5,368 nucleotides of DNA. Origin: Verrucomicrobiota bacterium. GTDB taxonomy: Bacteria; Verrucomicrobiota; Verrucomicrobiia; Limisphaerales; UBA1096. Below, piece by piece: positions 1 through 5,368 of this stretch. The position numbers and the translations under genes were made by a program. The stretch is from NCBI GenBank assembly GCA_015658765.1, contig DQOE01000411.1:1-5368 (forward strand), in the 5' to 3' direction. The notes under the pieces are model-generated. The model worked only from the letters and a program-made list of their open reading frames with translations, did no database searches and was not told the DNA's origin. Each line of letters starts with the position of its first letter. Position 1 is the stretch's first letter.

Positions 1-1275
1 GATCTTGTCGCCCGGCTGGAGCGCGGAAAAGTAAACAGCCATGTTGGCGCCGCTGCCGGAGTGGGGCTGCACGTTGGCGTGCTCGGCGCCGAAAAGCTGC
101 TTGGCCCGCTCGATGGCCAGCTGCTCGGCCACGTCCACGTGCTCGCAGCCTCCGTACCAGCGCCTGGCGGGATAGCCCTCGGCGTACTTGTTGGTGAGCA
201 CCGAGCCCTGCGCCTGCATGACGGCCGGGCTGGTGAAGTTCTCGCTGGCGATCAGCTCGATGTTTTCCTTTTGGCGGACGGTCTCGGCTTGGATGACCTG
301 CGCGATCTCGGGATCAACGGAGTCGAGCCGGAATTTGCCCGAGGCGCCCGCGGGTTCCATCTTGTTCACCCGCCGCTCGTGGCGGCCGCCGTCCTTGAAC
401 GGGGTCTCGATGAATGCGTCGAGGATGCGCTTGGCCAAGGGCTCATCCGTGGCGGCGGCCCCGAGGCAGAGGACGTTTGCGTTGTTGTGCTGGCGGGTGA
501 GCTTGGCTGTCTCCTCGTCATGCGCAAGGGCGGCCCGGACGCCGGGCACCTTGTTGGCGCTCATGCTCATGCCGACACCGGTGTTGCAAATCAGCAGGCC
601 AAGCCGGCTCTGCCCCTCGGCCACGGTTCGGGCGACCTCACGCGCGAAGTCCGGGTAGTCGGCCTTGTCCTCCGAGTCGCACCCGAAGTCGGCATACGGG
701 ATGCCTTTTTCGCCGAGATAATTACCCAGGATTTTCTTGAGTCCGTAGCCGGCGTGATCCGCGCCGAGAGCTATTTCGATCACCGGCTGCATTGAGGCGG
801 GAACCAGGCTTTTGTTTTGTTGTATGGAGTTCAAAAGTGAGTCGATGCCCTCGCGGATCTGGTCGCGGCATTGGCAGTAAACCTCGTAGGAACCGCCGAT
901 GGGATCGGAGATTTCCCGCTCGTGCAGGGGCAGGGTGCCGTCAAATTCACGGAGCAAAAAGGCTTTGTCCGCCGCGTGCGGGAACATCAGGTTGACCATC
1001 TCCACGTGCCCGTGGGTCATGCCGATGATCATGTCGGCCTCGGCGGCGAGTTCGGCGGTCAACATCAGGCTCCGCTGGGGGGAGATGTCGATATCGAGAT
1101 CCTGCATGGCGCGGATCGAATTCCCGCTTGGCGGTTGGCCGTCCTGGGCGCCCACCCCGGCAGATTTCACGTTGAGGTCAGCTTCGTTTTTCTCAATGAG
1201 ACTCCTAAACAAGCCCTCGGCCATCGGGCTGCGGCAGATGTTACCGGTGCAGATGAACAGGATAGTACGAGCCAT
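1..1275 (-). CDS. rpiB-glyA: Three-domain fusion: LMW protein-tyrosine phosphatase / ribose-5-phosphate isomerase B / serine hydroxymethyltransferase (3' end outside window)
   Basis: The frame opens at ATG 1275 and stays open for 425 codons to the edge. Residues 1-150 are a low-molecular-weight phosphatase: P-loop CTGNICRS with nucleophile Cys9 and Arg15, and the general-acid Asp-Pro at 124-125. Residues ~164-306 are RpiB: GADHAG at 171-176, [13 protein letters not shown] with catalytic Cys230, HNNANVL at 263-269, and the terminal RHERRV. RpiB interconverts ribose 5-phosphate and ribulose 5-phosphate in the pentose phosphate pathway. From ~320 the protein is SHMT (serine to glycine plus methylene-THF, PLP enzyme): [32 protein letters not shown] and [11 protein letters not shown]. 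The PLP lysine lies beyond the edge. No stop separates the domains; the linkers are ~13 residues each. In-frame ATGs at 792 and 360 could be internal starts but have no convincing ribosome-binding site. All domains should be cytosolic. Domain calls are very secure; that one polypeptide is made is inferred from the open frame. Confidence 0.93.
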   Translation of the reverse strand, partial: MARTILFICTGNICRSPMAEGLFRSLIEKNEADLNVKSAGVGAQDGQPPSGNSIRAMQDLDIDISPQRSLMLTAELAAEADMIIGMTHGHVEMVNLMFPHAADKAFLLREFDGTLPLHEREISDPIGGSYEVYCQCRDQIREGIDSLLNSIQQNKSLVPASMQPVIEIALGADHAGYGLKKILGNYLGEKGIPYADFGCDSEDKADYPDFAREVARTVAEGQSRLGLLICNTGVGMSMSANKVPGVRAALAHDEETAKLTRQHNNANVLCLGAAATDEPLAKRILDAFIETPFKDGGRHERRVNKMEPAGASGKFRLDSVDPEIAQVIQAETVRQKENIELIASENFTSPAVMQAQGSVLTNKYAEGYPARRWYGGCEHVDVAEQLAIERAKQLFGAEHANVQPHSGSGANMAVYFSALQPGDKI

Positions 1276-1287
1276 AAACTGGTCGGG

Positions 1288-1301
1288 CAGACTGCAGTCT
1301 G
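1288..1301. promoter_or_regulatory. 14-bp perfect palindrome upstream of the fusion gene
   Basis: CAGACTGCAGTCTG is a perfect inverted repeat without spacer, centred about 20 bases upstream of ATG 1275. It lies in the short gap between the prepilin terminator and the fusion gene, where that gene's promoter must be if it is transcribed alone. A TTGACG hexamer on the minus strand (1317-1312) could be a -35 box, but the matching -10 is poor. A dimeric repressor site is one reading; chance is another. No regulator is known from this window. Confidence 0.3.
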
Positions 1302-1339
1302 GTTTGTTCGGCGTCAACGACGGAAAAGAAATCGACACC

Positions 1340-1363
1340 AAAAAACCCGCCACTGTGGGCGGG
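1340..1363 (-). terminator. Rho-independent terminator of the prepilin operon
   Basis: On the minus strand CCCGCC (1363-1358) pairs with GGCGGG (1351-1346) around a 6-base loop, and six T follow at once (1345-1340). It begins 27 bases after the stop of the last prepilin-like gene and ends 64 bases before the start of the fusion gene. It therefore separates the two transcription units and implies a separate promoter for the fusion gene. Confidence 0.85.
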
Positions 1364-1390
1364 CTTCTTGGCAGGGTAAAAGGAAGTGAG

Positions 1391-2233
1391 TCAGCGACTG
1401 CCGACTTTTCGGGTGCTGTGCTCCATCATCCACATTATGTCCTTGTTGTTTGACATGCCGACGTTCAGTGGGCGATCGGACTTGCTCATGGGTGGTGTAG
1501 TTCGCTTGTCGAGCCACTTGTGGATTTCGGCGTGCCCATCGGCAAATGAGAATCCGGCTGCCCGGTTATGGTAACTGGCGGGGTAATCCACCAGTTTGAT
1601 GGTCTGGGCTGGGTAGCCGGCCATGTCGACCACGAAGTAGCCGTCGTTGATGCTGTCCTCACGTTCGTCTATCAACACAAAGGTGTCTGATGGTCCGGGG
1701 GCTGAGAAGTCCGACAGCGTGGTGAACACTTTCCAGCCGTTCGCGCTCTGGGGATACCACGGTCCGGAGGCGCCCCAGCCGGGGCCACCAACCCAGTTGC
1801 TCATCGACATGCTGCGAATGCGGGGGACCGTTATGCCCTTGTTGTTGATGCCGGTTGTGAAGTCGGCTGGGCATTTCCAGATGGCGGTGCTTTTGCCGCA
1901 ATAGTCCCAGAGAGGGCTTTTATAAGTGTACGCAGCGTGGTTCCAGTTATTGGGATCTCTCTTGTTGTTGAGCGTCAGCCAGCTTCCGCCGGTCCAGTTT
2001 AGGATTTGTCTTCTTTTCAAATTCCACCCGGCGGCACCGACAAGATTATCATCATTATCCTCCGCGAAATACAGCCAAGCCATCATCATCTGCTTGTTGT
2101 TGTTCATGCAGCTGATGCCGTGGGCCTTGGCCTTGGCCTTGGACAGGGCGGGCAGGAGCATGCCAGCCAGGATGGCGATGATTGCGATGACCACCAACAG
2201 TTCGATGAGTGTGAAGGCTTTCGTTTTTCTCAT
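1391..2233 (-). CDS. Prepilin-like protein with H-X9-DG domain (copy A)
   Basis: This 280-residue protein is a type II secretion or type IV pilus pseudopilin of the PVC-type H-X9-DG family (DUF1559-like). Residues 1-6 are a short basic leader ending in Ala. FTLIE follows at 7-11, with Glu11 at the +5 position of the mature protein, then a hydrophobic helix to about residue 30. This is the prepilin peptidase and N-methylation signature, except that -1 is Ala rather than the classical Gly. Cys42 and Cys121 (in KCPAD) match the cysteines of the other copies. [16 protein letters not shown] at 189-204 and the H-X9-DG motif (His222, Asp232, Gly233) are near the end, followed by the tail [13 protein letters not shown]. 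The start lies 9 bases after the stop of copy B, indicating co-transcription; no clear Shine-Dalgarno is seen. It probably sits in the inner membrane before assembly or export. The substrate or structure is unknown. Confidence 0.93.
   Translation of the reverse strand: MRKTKAFTLIELLVVIAIIAILAGMLLPALSKAKAKAHGISCMNNNKQMMMAWLYFAEDNDDNLVGAAGWNLKRRQILNWTGGSWLTLNNKRDPNNWNHAAYTYKSPLWDYCGKSTAIWKCPADFTTGINNKGITVPRIRSMSMSNWVGGPGWGASGPWYPQSANGWKVFTTLSDFSAPGPSDTFVLIDEREDSINDGYFVVDMAGYPAQTIKLVDYPASYHNRAAGFSFADGHAEIHKWLDKRTTPPMSKSDRPLNVGMSNNKDIMWMMEHSTRKVGSR
1500..1583. repeat. 84-base direct repeat, copy 1 (3' coding region of copy A)
   Basis: This block matches 2352-2435 at 81 of 84 positions. It encodes the segment from the SYHNRAAG motif through the H-X9-DG core to WLDKRT. 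The nucleotide identity is much higher than elsewhere between these two genes, which suggests recent gene conversion or strong local constraint. Confidence 0.85.
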
Positions 2234-2242
2234 GCTGGAGAA

Positions 2243-3133
2243 TCAGCGGCTGCCAATCTTGCGTGTGCTTTTTTCCATCATCCAATACAAGTCTACACTG
2301 TTCATCATGGAGACGTTGAGTTGCATATTGCCCTTATTGATTTTTGGATAGGTTCGCTTGTCGAGCCACTTGTGGATTTCCGCGTGCCCATCGGCAAATG
2401 AAAATCCGGCTGCGCGGTTATGGTAACTGGCGGGGAAGTCCACTATCTGCTGAGACCGCGTCGGCCAGCCGGCCATATCCACGACGAAGTAGCCGTCGTT
2501 GATGCTGTCTTCCCGTTCATCCAGCATTACGAAGGTGTTGGAGGGGCCTGGAGCAACAAAGTCGGTGTCCTTGTGGAATACGCGCCATTCCAATGTTGCC
2601 ACTGACGCTGGTGTCGTACAGGTGCCGCTATTGCCCCAACCAGGACCGCCCACCCAGTTGTTGATTGAACGGCTCCGGAGCCTGGGTACTGTTTTCCCCT
2701 TGTTATTGATTCCGACGCTGTTGTCGGCTGGGCAGTTGAAAACCTCAGTGCTGTTGCCGACATACGGGTAAAGGAGATTGCCTCGTCCGGCAATTTTTCT
2801 CCCCTTACTGTTGACTCCACGAATCCACAAGTCCACATCCCAGTTGTCGGACTTTTTCGGGTTGTTTTTGTCCAGCCAGTTTCCGCCGATCCACTCGGGG
2901 ATTTGCTTACCGCTCATCATCTGGCCCCGGCCGGAGCCGACCAAACGGCCATCATTTTCATCGGCGTAAAAGCGCCAGGCCATGGTCAACTGATTGTTGC
3001 CGTTCATGCAGGTGATGGCCCGTGCCTTGCTCTTGGCTTTGGCCAGGGCCGGCAGGAGCAGGCCGGCCAGGATGGCGATGATGGCAATGACCACCAACAA
3101 TTCAATCAATGTGAATGCTTGTGTTTTTCTCAT
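2243..3133 (-). CDS. Prepilin-like protein with H-X9-DG domain (copy B)
   Basis: This 296-residue paralog of copy A has leader MRKTQA, then [18 protein letters not shown] and a hydrophobic helix. Cys42 and the Cys of FNCPAD, the [14 protein letters not shown] and [10 protein letters not shown] stretches, and [19 protein letters not shown] are all shared with copy A. The H-X9-DG motif has His238, Asp248 and Gly249, and the tail is [15 protein letters not shown]. It is longer than A mainly because of extra residues between ~70 and 120. The start ATG 3133 follows the decayed fourth copy by a few bases, and its stop is 9 bases before copy A, so B and A are almost surely in one operon. Its signal-helix DNA resembles copy C more than A, while its 3' DNA resembles A, so the gene looks mosaic. 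Predicted pseudopilin; specific role unknown. Confidence 0.93.
   Translation of the reverse strand: MRKTQAFTLIELLVVIAIIAILAGLLLPALAKAKSKARAITCMNGNNQLTMAWRFYADENDGRLVGSGRGQMMSGKQIPEWIGGNWLDKNNPKKSDNWDVDLWIRGVNSKGRKIAGRGNLLYPYVGNSTEVFNCPADNSVGINNKGKTVPRLRSRSINNWVGGPGWGNSGTCTTPASVATLEWRVFHKDTDFVAPGPSNTFVMLDEREDSINDGYFVVDMAGWPTRSQQIVDFPASYHNRAAGFSFADGHAEIHKWLDKRTYPKINKGNMQLNVSMMNSVDLYWMMEKSTRKIGSR
2352..2435. repeat. 84-base direct repeat, copy 2 (3' coding region of copy B)
   Basis: This is the partner of 1500-1583, with three mismatches in 84 bases. It covers the H-X9-DG core of copy B. Two such close repeats in the same direction, 852 bases apart, are a substrate for unequal crossing-over that would delete or duplicate one gene unit. 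Confidence 0.85.
3061..3122. repeat. 62-base direct repeat, copy 1 (signal-helix region of copy B)
   Basis: This block matches 4086-4147 in copy C at 60 of 62 positions, while the corresponding block of copy A (2161-2222) matches at only about 51 of 62. It encodes the [18 protein letters not shown] helix. Because the alternatives differ at synonymous positions, protein constraint alone does not explain the B-C similarity. Confidence 0.8.
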
Positions 3134-3140
3134 ACTTTAA

Positions 3141-3249
3141 AACCAGCGGCGGCCTATCGGGTGGGTTTCTCCATCATCCAATACAAATCCCGGCTGTTCG
3201 GCATGGGAACGTTGAGCGACATGTTGCCCTCGGGTGACCAACTGCGTAC
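3141..3249 (-). pseudogene. 3' remnant of a fourth H-X9-DG prepilin-like gene
   Basis: In the 143-base gap between copies C and B, one minus-strand frame reads [25 protein letters not shown] and then TAG (3156-3154). This lines up with the end of copy [25 protein letters not shown]. Just after the stop, another frame continues IGRRW, matching the KIGSR end of A and B, so a small deletion has shifted the frame and made the early stop. Homology fades upstream near VRSWSPEG (about 3249), a few codons after the TAG stop of copy C, which is in the same frame. The signal helix, cysteines and H-X9-DG core are absent, so it cannot make a functional pseudopilin. It is best read as the tail of a deleted tandem copy. 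Confidence 0.8.
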
Positions 3250-3276
3250 CAAGCAGGTATCCAAGTTGATTATAAT

Positions 3277-4164
3277 CTAGAGCTTCGATGTTGATCGTTC
3301 AATGACCCACCAGTAATCGTTGTATCCCCTACGCTTGCCACTGTTTGCAAATCCGTTCCGAGAGGATTGACGTACCGGTTCTGTCCTTGGGATTTTGTCC
3401 TTCCAAACCTTAATTTCGGCGTGGTTGTCGGCGAACGAATAACCACAGCCTCCGTTGTGATAACTGGCAGGCAGATCAACCCAACTGCCGTCACTGGTCG
3501 GGTTCATGATGTTCCAGCCGTCATTGATACTGTCGGGATGCTCATCCACAAACACCCACAAGTCTGTCGGAGATGTTACACCCCCGCCGAAGAGTCCCGC
3601 TTGAGCCTTGCCGGTGATATCGCCCAGTTTGTTGTAGGGCTTGTGTCCACCATACCAGGTGCTTCCGCGTGCGCCTCGCTGCCCCTGACCGCCGGTGCCG
3701 TAAGCTCCGCCCTCAATGAATCCGTTCATGGAACTACTGCGAACCCGCGGCAACGTTTTTTTCCCCATCTTGCAGGTGTATTTGTCTGCGGCACACTTGT
3801 AAATACCGGGTGAGGTGGAGTAAGGGCCGAGCTTCGGGTAGAGGCGGCCGACCTGTTTTTTCGTGCCAACCAGCCAGAGAATGTTGGTGTTGTCCGGTGC
3901 GTTGGAGTTAAAGGTGATCCAACCGTTCACCCAGCCTCTAGACCCTCCTCCGTTTTGGTTGGGCGGCATATAACCGTCGTGGTCCTCACAGTACATCAGC
4001 CAGGCCAAGCCCAGTTGTTTGTTGTTGTTTAGACAGTGGATGCCGGTCGCCTTGCTCTTGGCCTTGGCCAGGGCGGGGAGGAGCATGCCGGCCAGGATGG
4101 CGATGATGGCAATGACCACCAACAATTCAATCAATGTGAACGCTTGTTTTTTCAATGTTTTCAT
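3277..4164 (-). CDS. Prepilin-like protein, divergent copy C with H-X9-DN motif
   Basis: I place the start at ATG 4164 (295 residues, [14 protein letters not shown]); a TTG just before it at 4167 would add one residue, and neither has a good Shine-Dalgarno. The N-terminal signal is the same pseudopilin type: basic leader, Ala at -1, FTLIE with Glu at +5, and the [13 protein letters not shown] helix. Cysteines occur in [16 protein letters not shown] and [10 protein letters not shown]. The middle has a Gly-rich stretch ([15 protein letters not shown]) absent from A and B. Near the end [18 protein letters not shown] keeps the His-X9-Asp spacing, but Asn replaces the usual Gly. The tail [12 protein letters not shown] is a diverged form of the YWMMEKSTR tail of the others. 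It is the first gene of the likely operon C-B-A. Predicted pseudopilin; partner genes are not visible. Confidence 0.92.
   Translation of the reverse strand: MKTLKKQAFTLIELLVVIAIIAILAGMLLPALAKAKSKATGIHCLNNNKQLGLAWLMYCEDHDGYMPPNQNGGGSRGWVNGWITFNSNAPDNTNILWLVGTKKQVGRLYPKLGPYSTSPGIYKCAADKYTCKMGKKTLPRVRSSSMNGFIEGGAYGTGGQGQRGARGSTWYGGHKPYNKLGDITGKAQAGLFGGGVTSPTDLWVFVDEHPDSINDGWNIMNPTSDGSWVDLPASYHNGGCGYSFADNHAEIKVWKDKIPRTEPVRQSSRNGFANSGKRRGYNDYWWVIERSTSKL
4086..4147. repeat. 62-base direct repeat, copy 2 (signal-helix region of copy C)
   Basis: This is the partner of 3061-3122, with 2 mismatches in 62 bases. It lies 1025 bases away in the same direction, in the 5' coding part of copy C, while the 3' halves of B and C are strongly diverged. 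Confidence 0.8.
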
Positions 4165-4167
4165 CAA

Positions 4168-4295
4168 GATTAGTTTTTCATCAATATTAGTTCTCTATCC
4201 GGACTCTGTTGCTCCCGGAAAACCTGGCTCAACATACCAGCAAAAACCGTGCTGTAAAGCATATTAATTAAATGATTTGAAGGCTTTTCCCCAAT
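4168..4295 (-). promoter_or_regulatory. Leader and presumed promoter region of the prepilin operon
   Basis: These ~130 bases lie between the terminator of the structured RNA and copy C. They are AT-rich around 4255-4280 (including TTAATTAA), which fits a promoter, but I see no pair of hexamers at proper spacing and no sigma-54 element. A three-codon mini-ORF (ATG AAA AAC TAA) begins about 17 bases upstream of the chosen start and ends before it. Its significance is unclear. The promoter assignment rests only on position after a terminator. Confidence 0.3.
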
Positions 4296-4321
4296 AAAAA
4301 ACGCCGCAAATCCAAGGCGCT
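4296..4321 (-). terminator. Rho-independent terminator after the structured RNA
   Basis: On the minus strand AGCGCC (4321-4316) can pair with GGCGTT (4305-4300), with one G-T wobble and a 10-base loop, ending in a run of six T (4301-4296). It starts only 8 bases after the end of the rod structure at 4329. The stem is short, so it is weaker than the terminator at 1340-1363. Its placement supports a discrete RNA transcribed on the minus strand. Confidence 0.55.
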
Positions 4322-4328
4322 AAACCGA

Positions 4329-4492
4329 GGGGTGAGTCACGTTCGGCCGTGTGGATTTTTCAATTCTGTCCCAGAGGAACCAAGCACCCCTGTACGGGAA
4401 ACCAGCACAGCCTATAGCCCCCGGGATGCCAGTCGCTGAGTTGGCCCTGCGGAATTGTTGCTCAAAATCAGGCCCTACGGTATGTGCTCCCC
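4329..4492 (-). ncRNA. Candidate structured ncRNA: ~164-nt rod-like hairpin, possibly 6S-like
   Basis: No coding frame is supported here, but the two halves pair in order along the whole length on the minus strand. Pairs by plus coordinates: 4490-4492/4330-4332, 4487-4489/4334-4336, 4484-4486/4338-4340, GGCC 4471-4474/4345-4348, GAUUUU-AAAAUC 4464-4469/4354-4359, CAAUUC-GAAUUG 4452-4457/4361-4366, CAGGG-CCUCUG 4445-4449/4372-4377, CCAA-UUGG 4441-4444/4380-4383, GCAUCCC-GGGGUGC 4423-4429/4384-4390, and GGG-CCC near the apex. The result is one long hairpin broken by bulges and internal loops, followed at once by a terminator. This shape and size resemble 6S RNA, the RNA polymerase-binding regulator. 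I do not recognise a diagnostic 6S sequence, so that identity is a guess. A cis-regulatory leader of copy C is less likely because a terminator and ~130 bases intervene. A TGTTAAAC extended -10-like element sits just upstream (4505-4498). Confidence 0.5.
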
Positions 4493-4771
4493 AAATTGTT
4501 TAACAGAAAATGCGCTTGTTTACCTGATGATCAACGGTTCCAGTCACAACGCAGCAAGAGTCGGAACAACGTGAAACAAGAGGAGCAAAGGCCTGTTGGC
4601 ATGGCCAAAAACTAACAACGAATGTGAATAAAATTTTTCATGCTGGCTAAAAAACCACTACAGCAGGATGAGTTTTCAGTTGGTTTATTGGACTGACAAT
4701 CAATGCCGAACTTTACTCACTTGGCCGAAGGTCGCTTGGTGTAATCTGTTGATGTTGAATCAGGTTTATTC
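4493..4771. other. Intergenic stretch with no recognised gene
   Basis: About 280 bases lie between the symporter stop and the structured RNA. No frame on either strand looks like a protein. A small inverted repeat GGCC..GGCC at 4590-4606 is next to a run of A on the plus strand (T on the minus), but the T run precedes the stem in the minus direction, so it is not a terminator for the symporter. I see no convincing terminator for the symporter here. Any promoter of the structured RNA would lie near 4500-4540, where a TTGATC occurs (4534-4529) at poor spacing. Confidence 0.5.
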
Positions 4772-5368
4772 TCAATTTTTTGGTGCTTTCGTTTGACCAA
4801 GCGATACCAGCCAGCCCAGGAGTCCGGACACGGTTAGGGACCAAATGAAGGGGTTGAATTCCAGTAGTTGGTAGGCAGCGAATTTGTCCTCGCTCAAGTA
4901 TCCTGCGATGTAAAGTGAGAGGTGGCAGCCCAAACCGCCCAACATCCCTGCGATGGCTCCCTTGGCGGTCATTTGCGGCCAGTAAAGTCCAAGCAGCACC
5001 GGCATCAGGAAACAGCCCGCCAAGCCGCTGGTGGCAAACACGATCAAATCCTGCAGGTATTGAGGCGGGTTGACCACGGCGAGCATGGCCAGTGTCCCTA
5101 CCACCACCGTGACGAGGTAGGAGAGGCGTTTCAGCCGCTTTTCGCTGGCGTTGGGGTTCACACGGTTTTGGTAAATATCCCGGACCACGGCGGACGAGAC
5201 CATCAGCAGAAAGCTGTCCACGCTGGACATCACGGCGGCAAACGGTGCCGCGAGCAGCAGCCCGGCCAGCCACGGCACGCCGGCGTCGCCGGTGACCTTG
5301 GCGGCGAGCTCCGGCATGATGCGGTCCGAGTCCACCTCCATGCCGGGCAGCAGGATGCGAGCGCAGCA
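4772..5368 (-). CDS. Sodium:solute symporter family protein (SSS), C-terminal part; PanF-like
   Basis: The frame enters at the right edge and ends at TGA 4774-4772, giving 198 residues; the usual protein is about 480-550, so most of the N-terminal half is outside. The ATG at 5341 is internal and not the real start. Visible residues 8-20 read PGMEVDSDRIMPE. A membrane segment follows with AAPFAAVMSSVDSFLLMVSSAVVRDIYQ at 40-67, the TM8 region of the LeuT-fold SSS family. Its Ser-Ser (48-49) matches the Ser/Thr pair that coordinates sodium (PutP Ser340/Thr341). Four more hydrophobic helices lie at about 84-103, 108-133, 137-156 and 170-188, and the protein ends in a short polar tail. It is an inner-membrane sodium-coupled uptake carrier. 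The MSSVDS and RDIY spacing resembles pantothenate permease PanF, but the substrate cannot be fixed from this part. Confidence 0.88.
   Translation of the reverse strand, partial: CCARILLPGMEVDSDRIMPELAAKVTGDAGVPWLAGLLLAAPFAAVMSSVDSFLLMVSSAVVRDIYQNRVNPNASEKRLKRLSYLVTVVVGTLAMLAVVNPPQYLQDLIVFATSGLAGCFLMPVLLGLYWPQMTAKGAIAGMLGGLGCHLSLYIAGYLSEDKFAAYQLLEFNPFIWSLTVSGLLGWLVSLGQTKAPKN

Noticed and set aside
61..1453. Long plus-strand open frames (61-795, 188-658, 871-1389, 899-1453)
   Set aside because: They are antisense to the phosphatase-RpiB-SHMT frame, whose domains are unmistakable on the minus strand. Their translations are low-complexity products of a GC-rich complement and show no family signature.
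1647..3813. Plus-strand open frames inside the prepilin-like genes (1647-1904, 1926-2351, 2006-2401, 2903-3280, 3367-3813 and others)
   Set aside because: They recur at matching places in the paralogs only because the minus-strand genes are homologous. They have no independent domains.
1391..4164. CRISPR array or mobile element as explanation of the repeats
   Set aside because: The repeats lie inside homologous coding regions at gene-length spacing. There are no short spacers, terminal inverted repeats or transposase.
4168..4290. Sigma-54 promoter upstream of copy C
   Set aside because: A TGGTATGTTGAG stretch superficially resembles the -24 half but lacks the GC of the -12 element at the required spacing.
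4329..4492. Reading the structured RNA as tmRNA, SRP RNA or RNase P RNA
   Set aside because: I looked for the tagged-peptide and tRNA-like ends, the SRP GGAAGG-type loop, and the RNase P GAGGAAAGUCC core. None of them is present.
4590..4606. GGCC inverted repeat beside an A run as a terminator
   Set aside because: On the minus strand the T run comes before the stem, and on the plus strand there is no gene to terminate and no T run after it.
4713..5273. Minus-strand open frame of 186 codons overlapping the symporter
   Set aside because: It is an alternate frame of the symporter gene. Its translation is rich in Arg, Pro and Gly and lacks the membrane helices that the true frame shows.

Overview
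The window looks like a piece of a Verrucomicrobiota (PVC group) chromosome. The main reason is a tandem set of prepilin-like proteins that begin [19 protein letters not shown] and carry an H-X9-DG motif near the C-terminus. This family is greatly expanded in Verrucomicrobia, Lentisphaerae and Planctomycetes. All genes I can support lie on the minus strand; the long plus-strand open frames are shadows of them.

Layout in minus-strand transcription order, from high to low coordinates. (1) 5368-4772: C-terminal part of a sodium:solute symporter, cut by the window edge. (2) 4771-4493: about 280 bases with no gene seen. (3) 4492-4296: a long rod-like RNA structure closely followed by a Rho-independent terminator. 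I read it as a stand-alone structured ncRNA, possibly 6S-like. (4) 4164-1391: three H-X9-DG prepilin-like paralogs (called C, B and A here), probably one operon. Between C and B is the 3' tail of a fourth, decayed copy, and the operon ends in a clear terminator at 1363-1340. (5) 1275-1: one uninterrupted frame joining a low-molecular-weight protein-tyrosine phosphatase, ribose-5-phosphate isomerase B and the first ~105 residues of serine hydroxymethyltransferase, running off the left edge.

The two most notable items are the apparent three-enzyme fusion and the unannotated rod RNA. The fusion combines functions that Bacillus subtilis encodes as separate clustered genes (ywlE, ywlF and glyA). 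The prepilin array shows signs of recombination. Copies B and A share an 84-base block at 81/84 identity near their 3' ends. Copies B and C share the signal-helix region at 60/62. The fourth-copy remnant suggests past deletion within the array. No secretion or assembly machinery for these pseudopilins is visible in the window.
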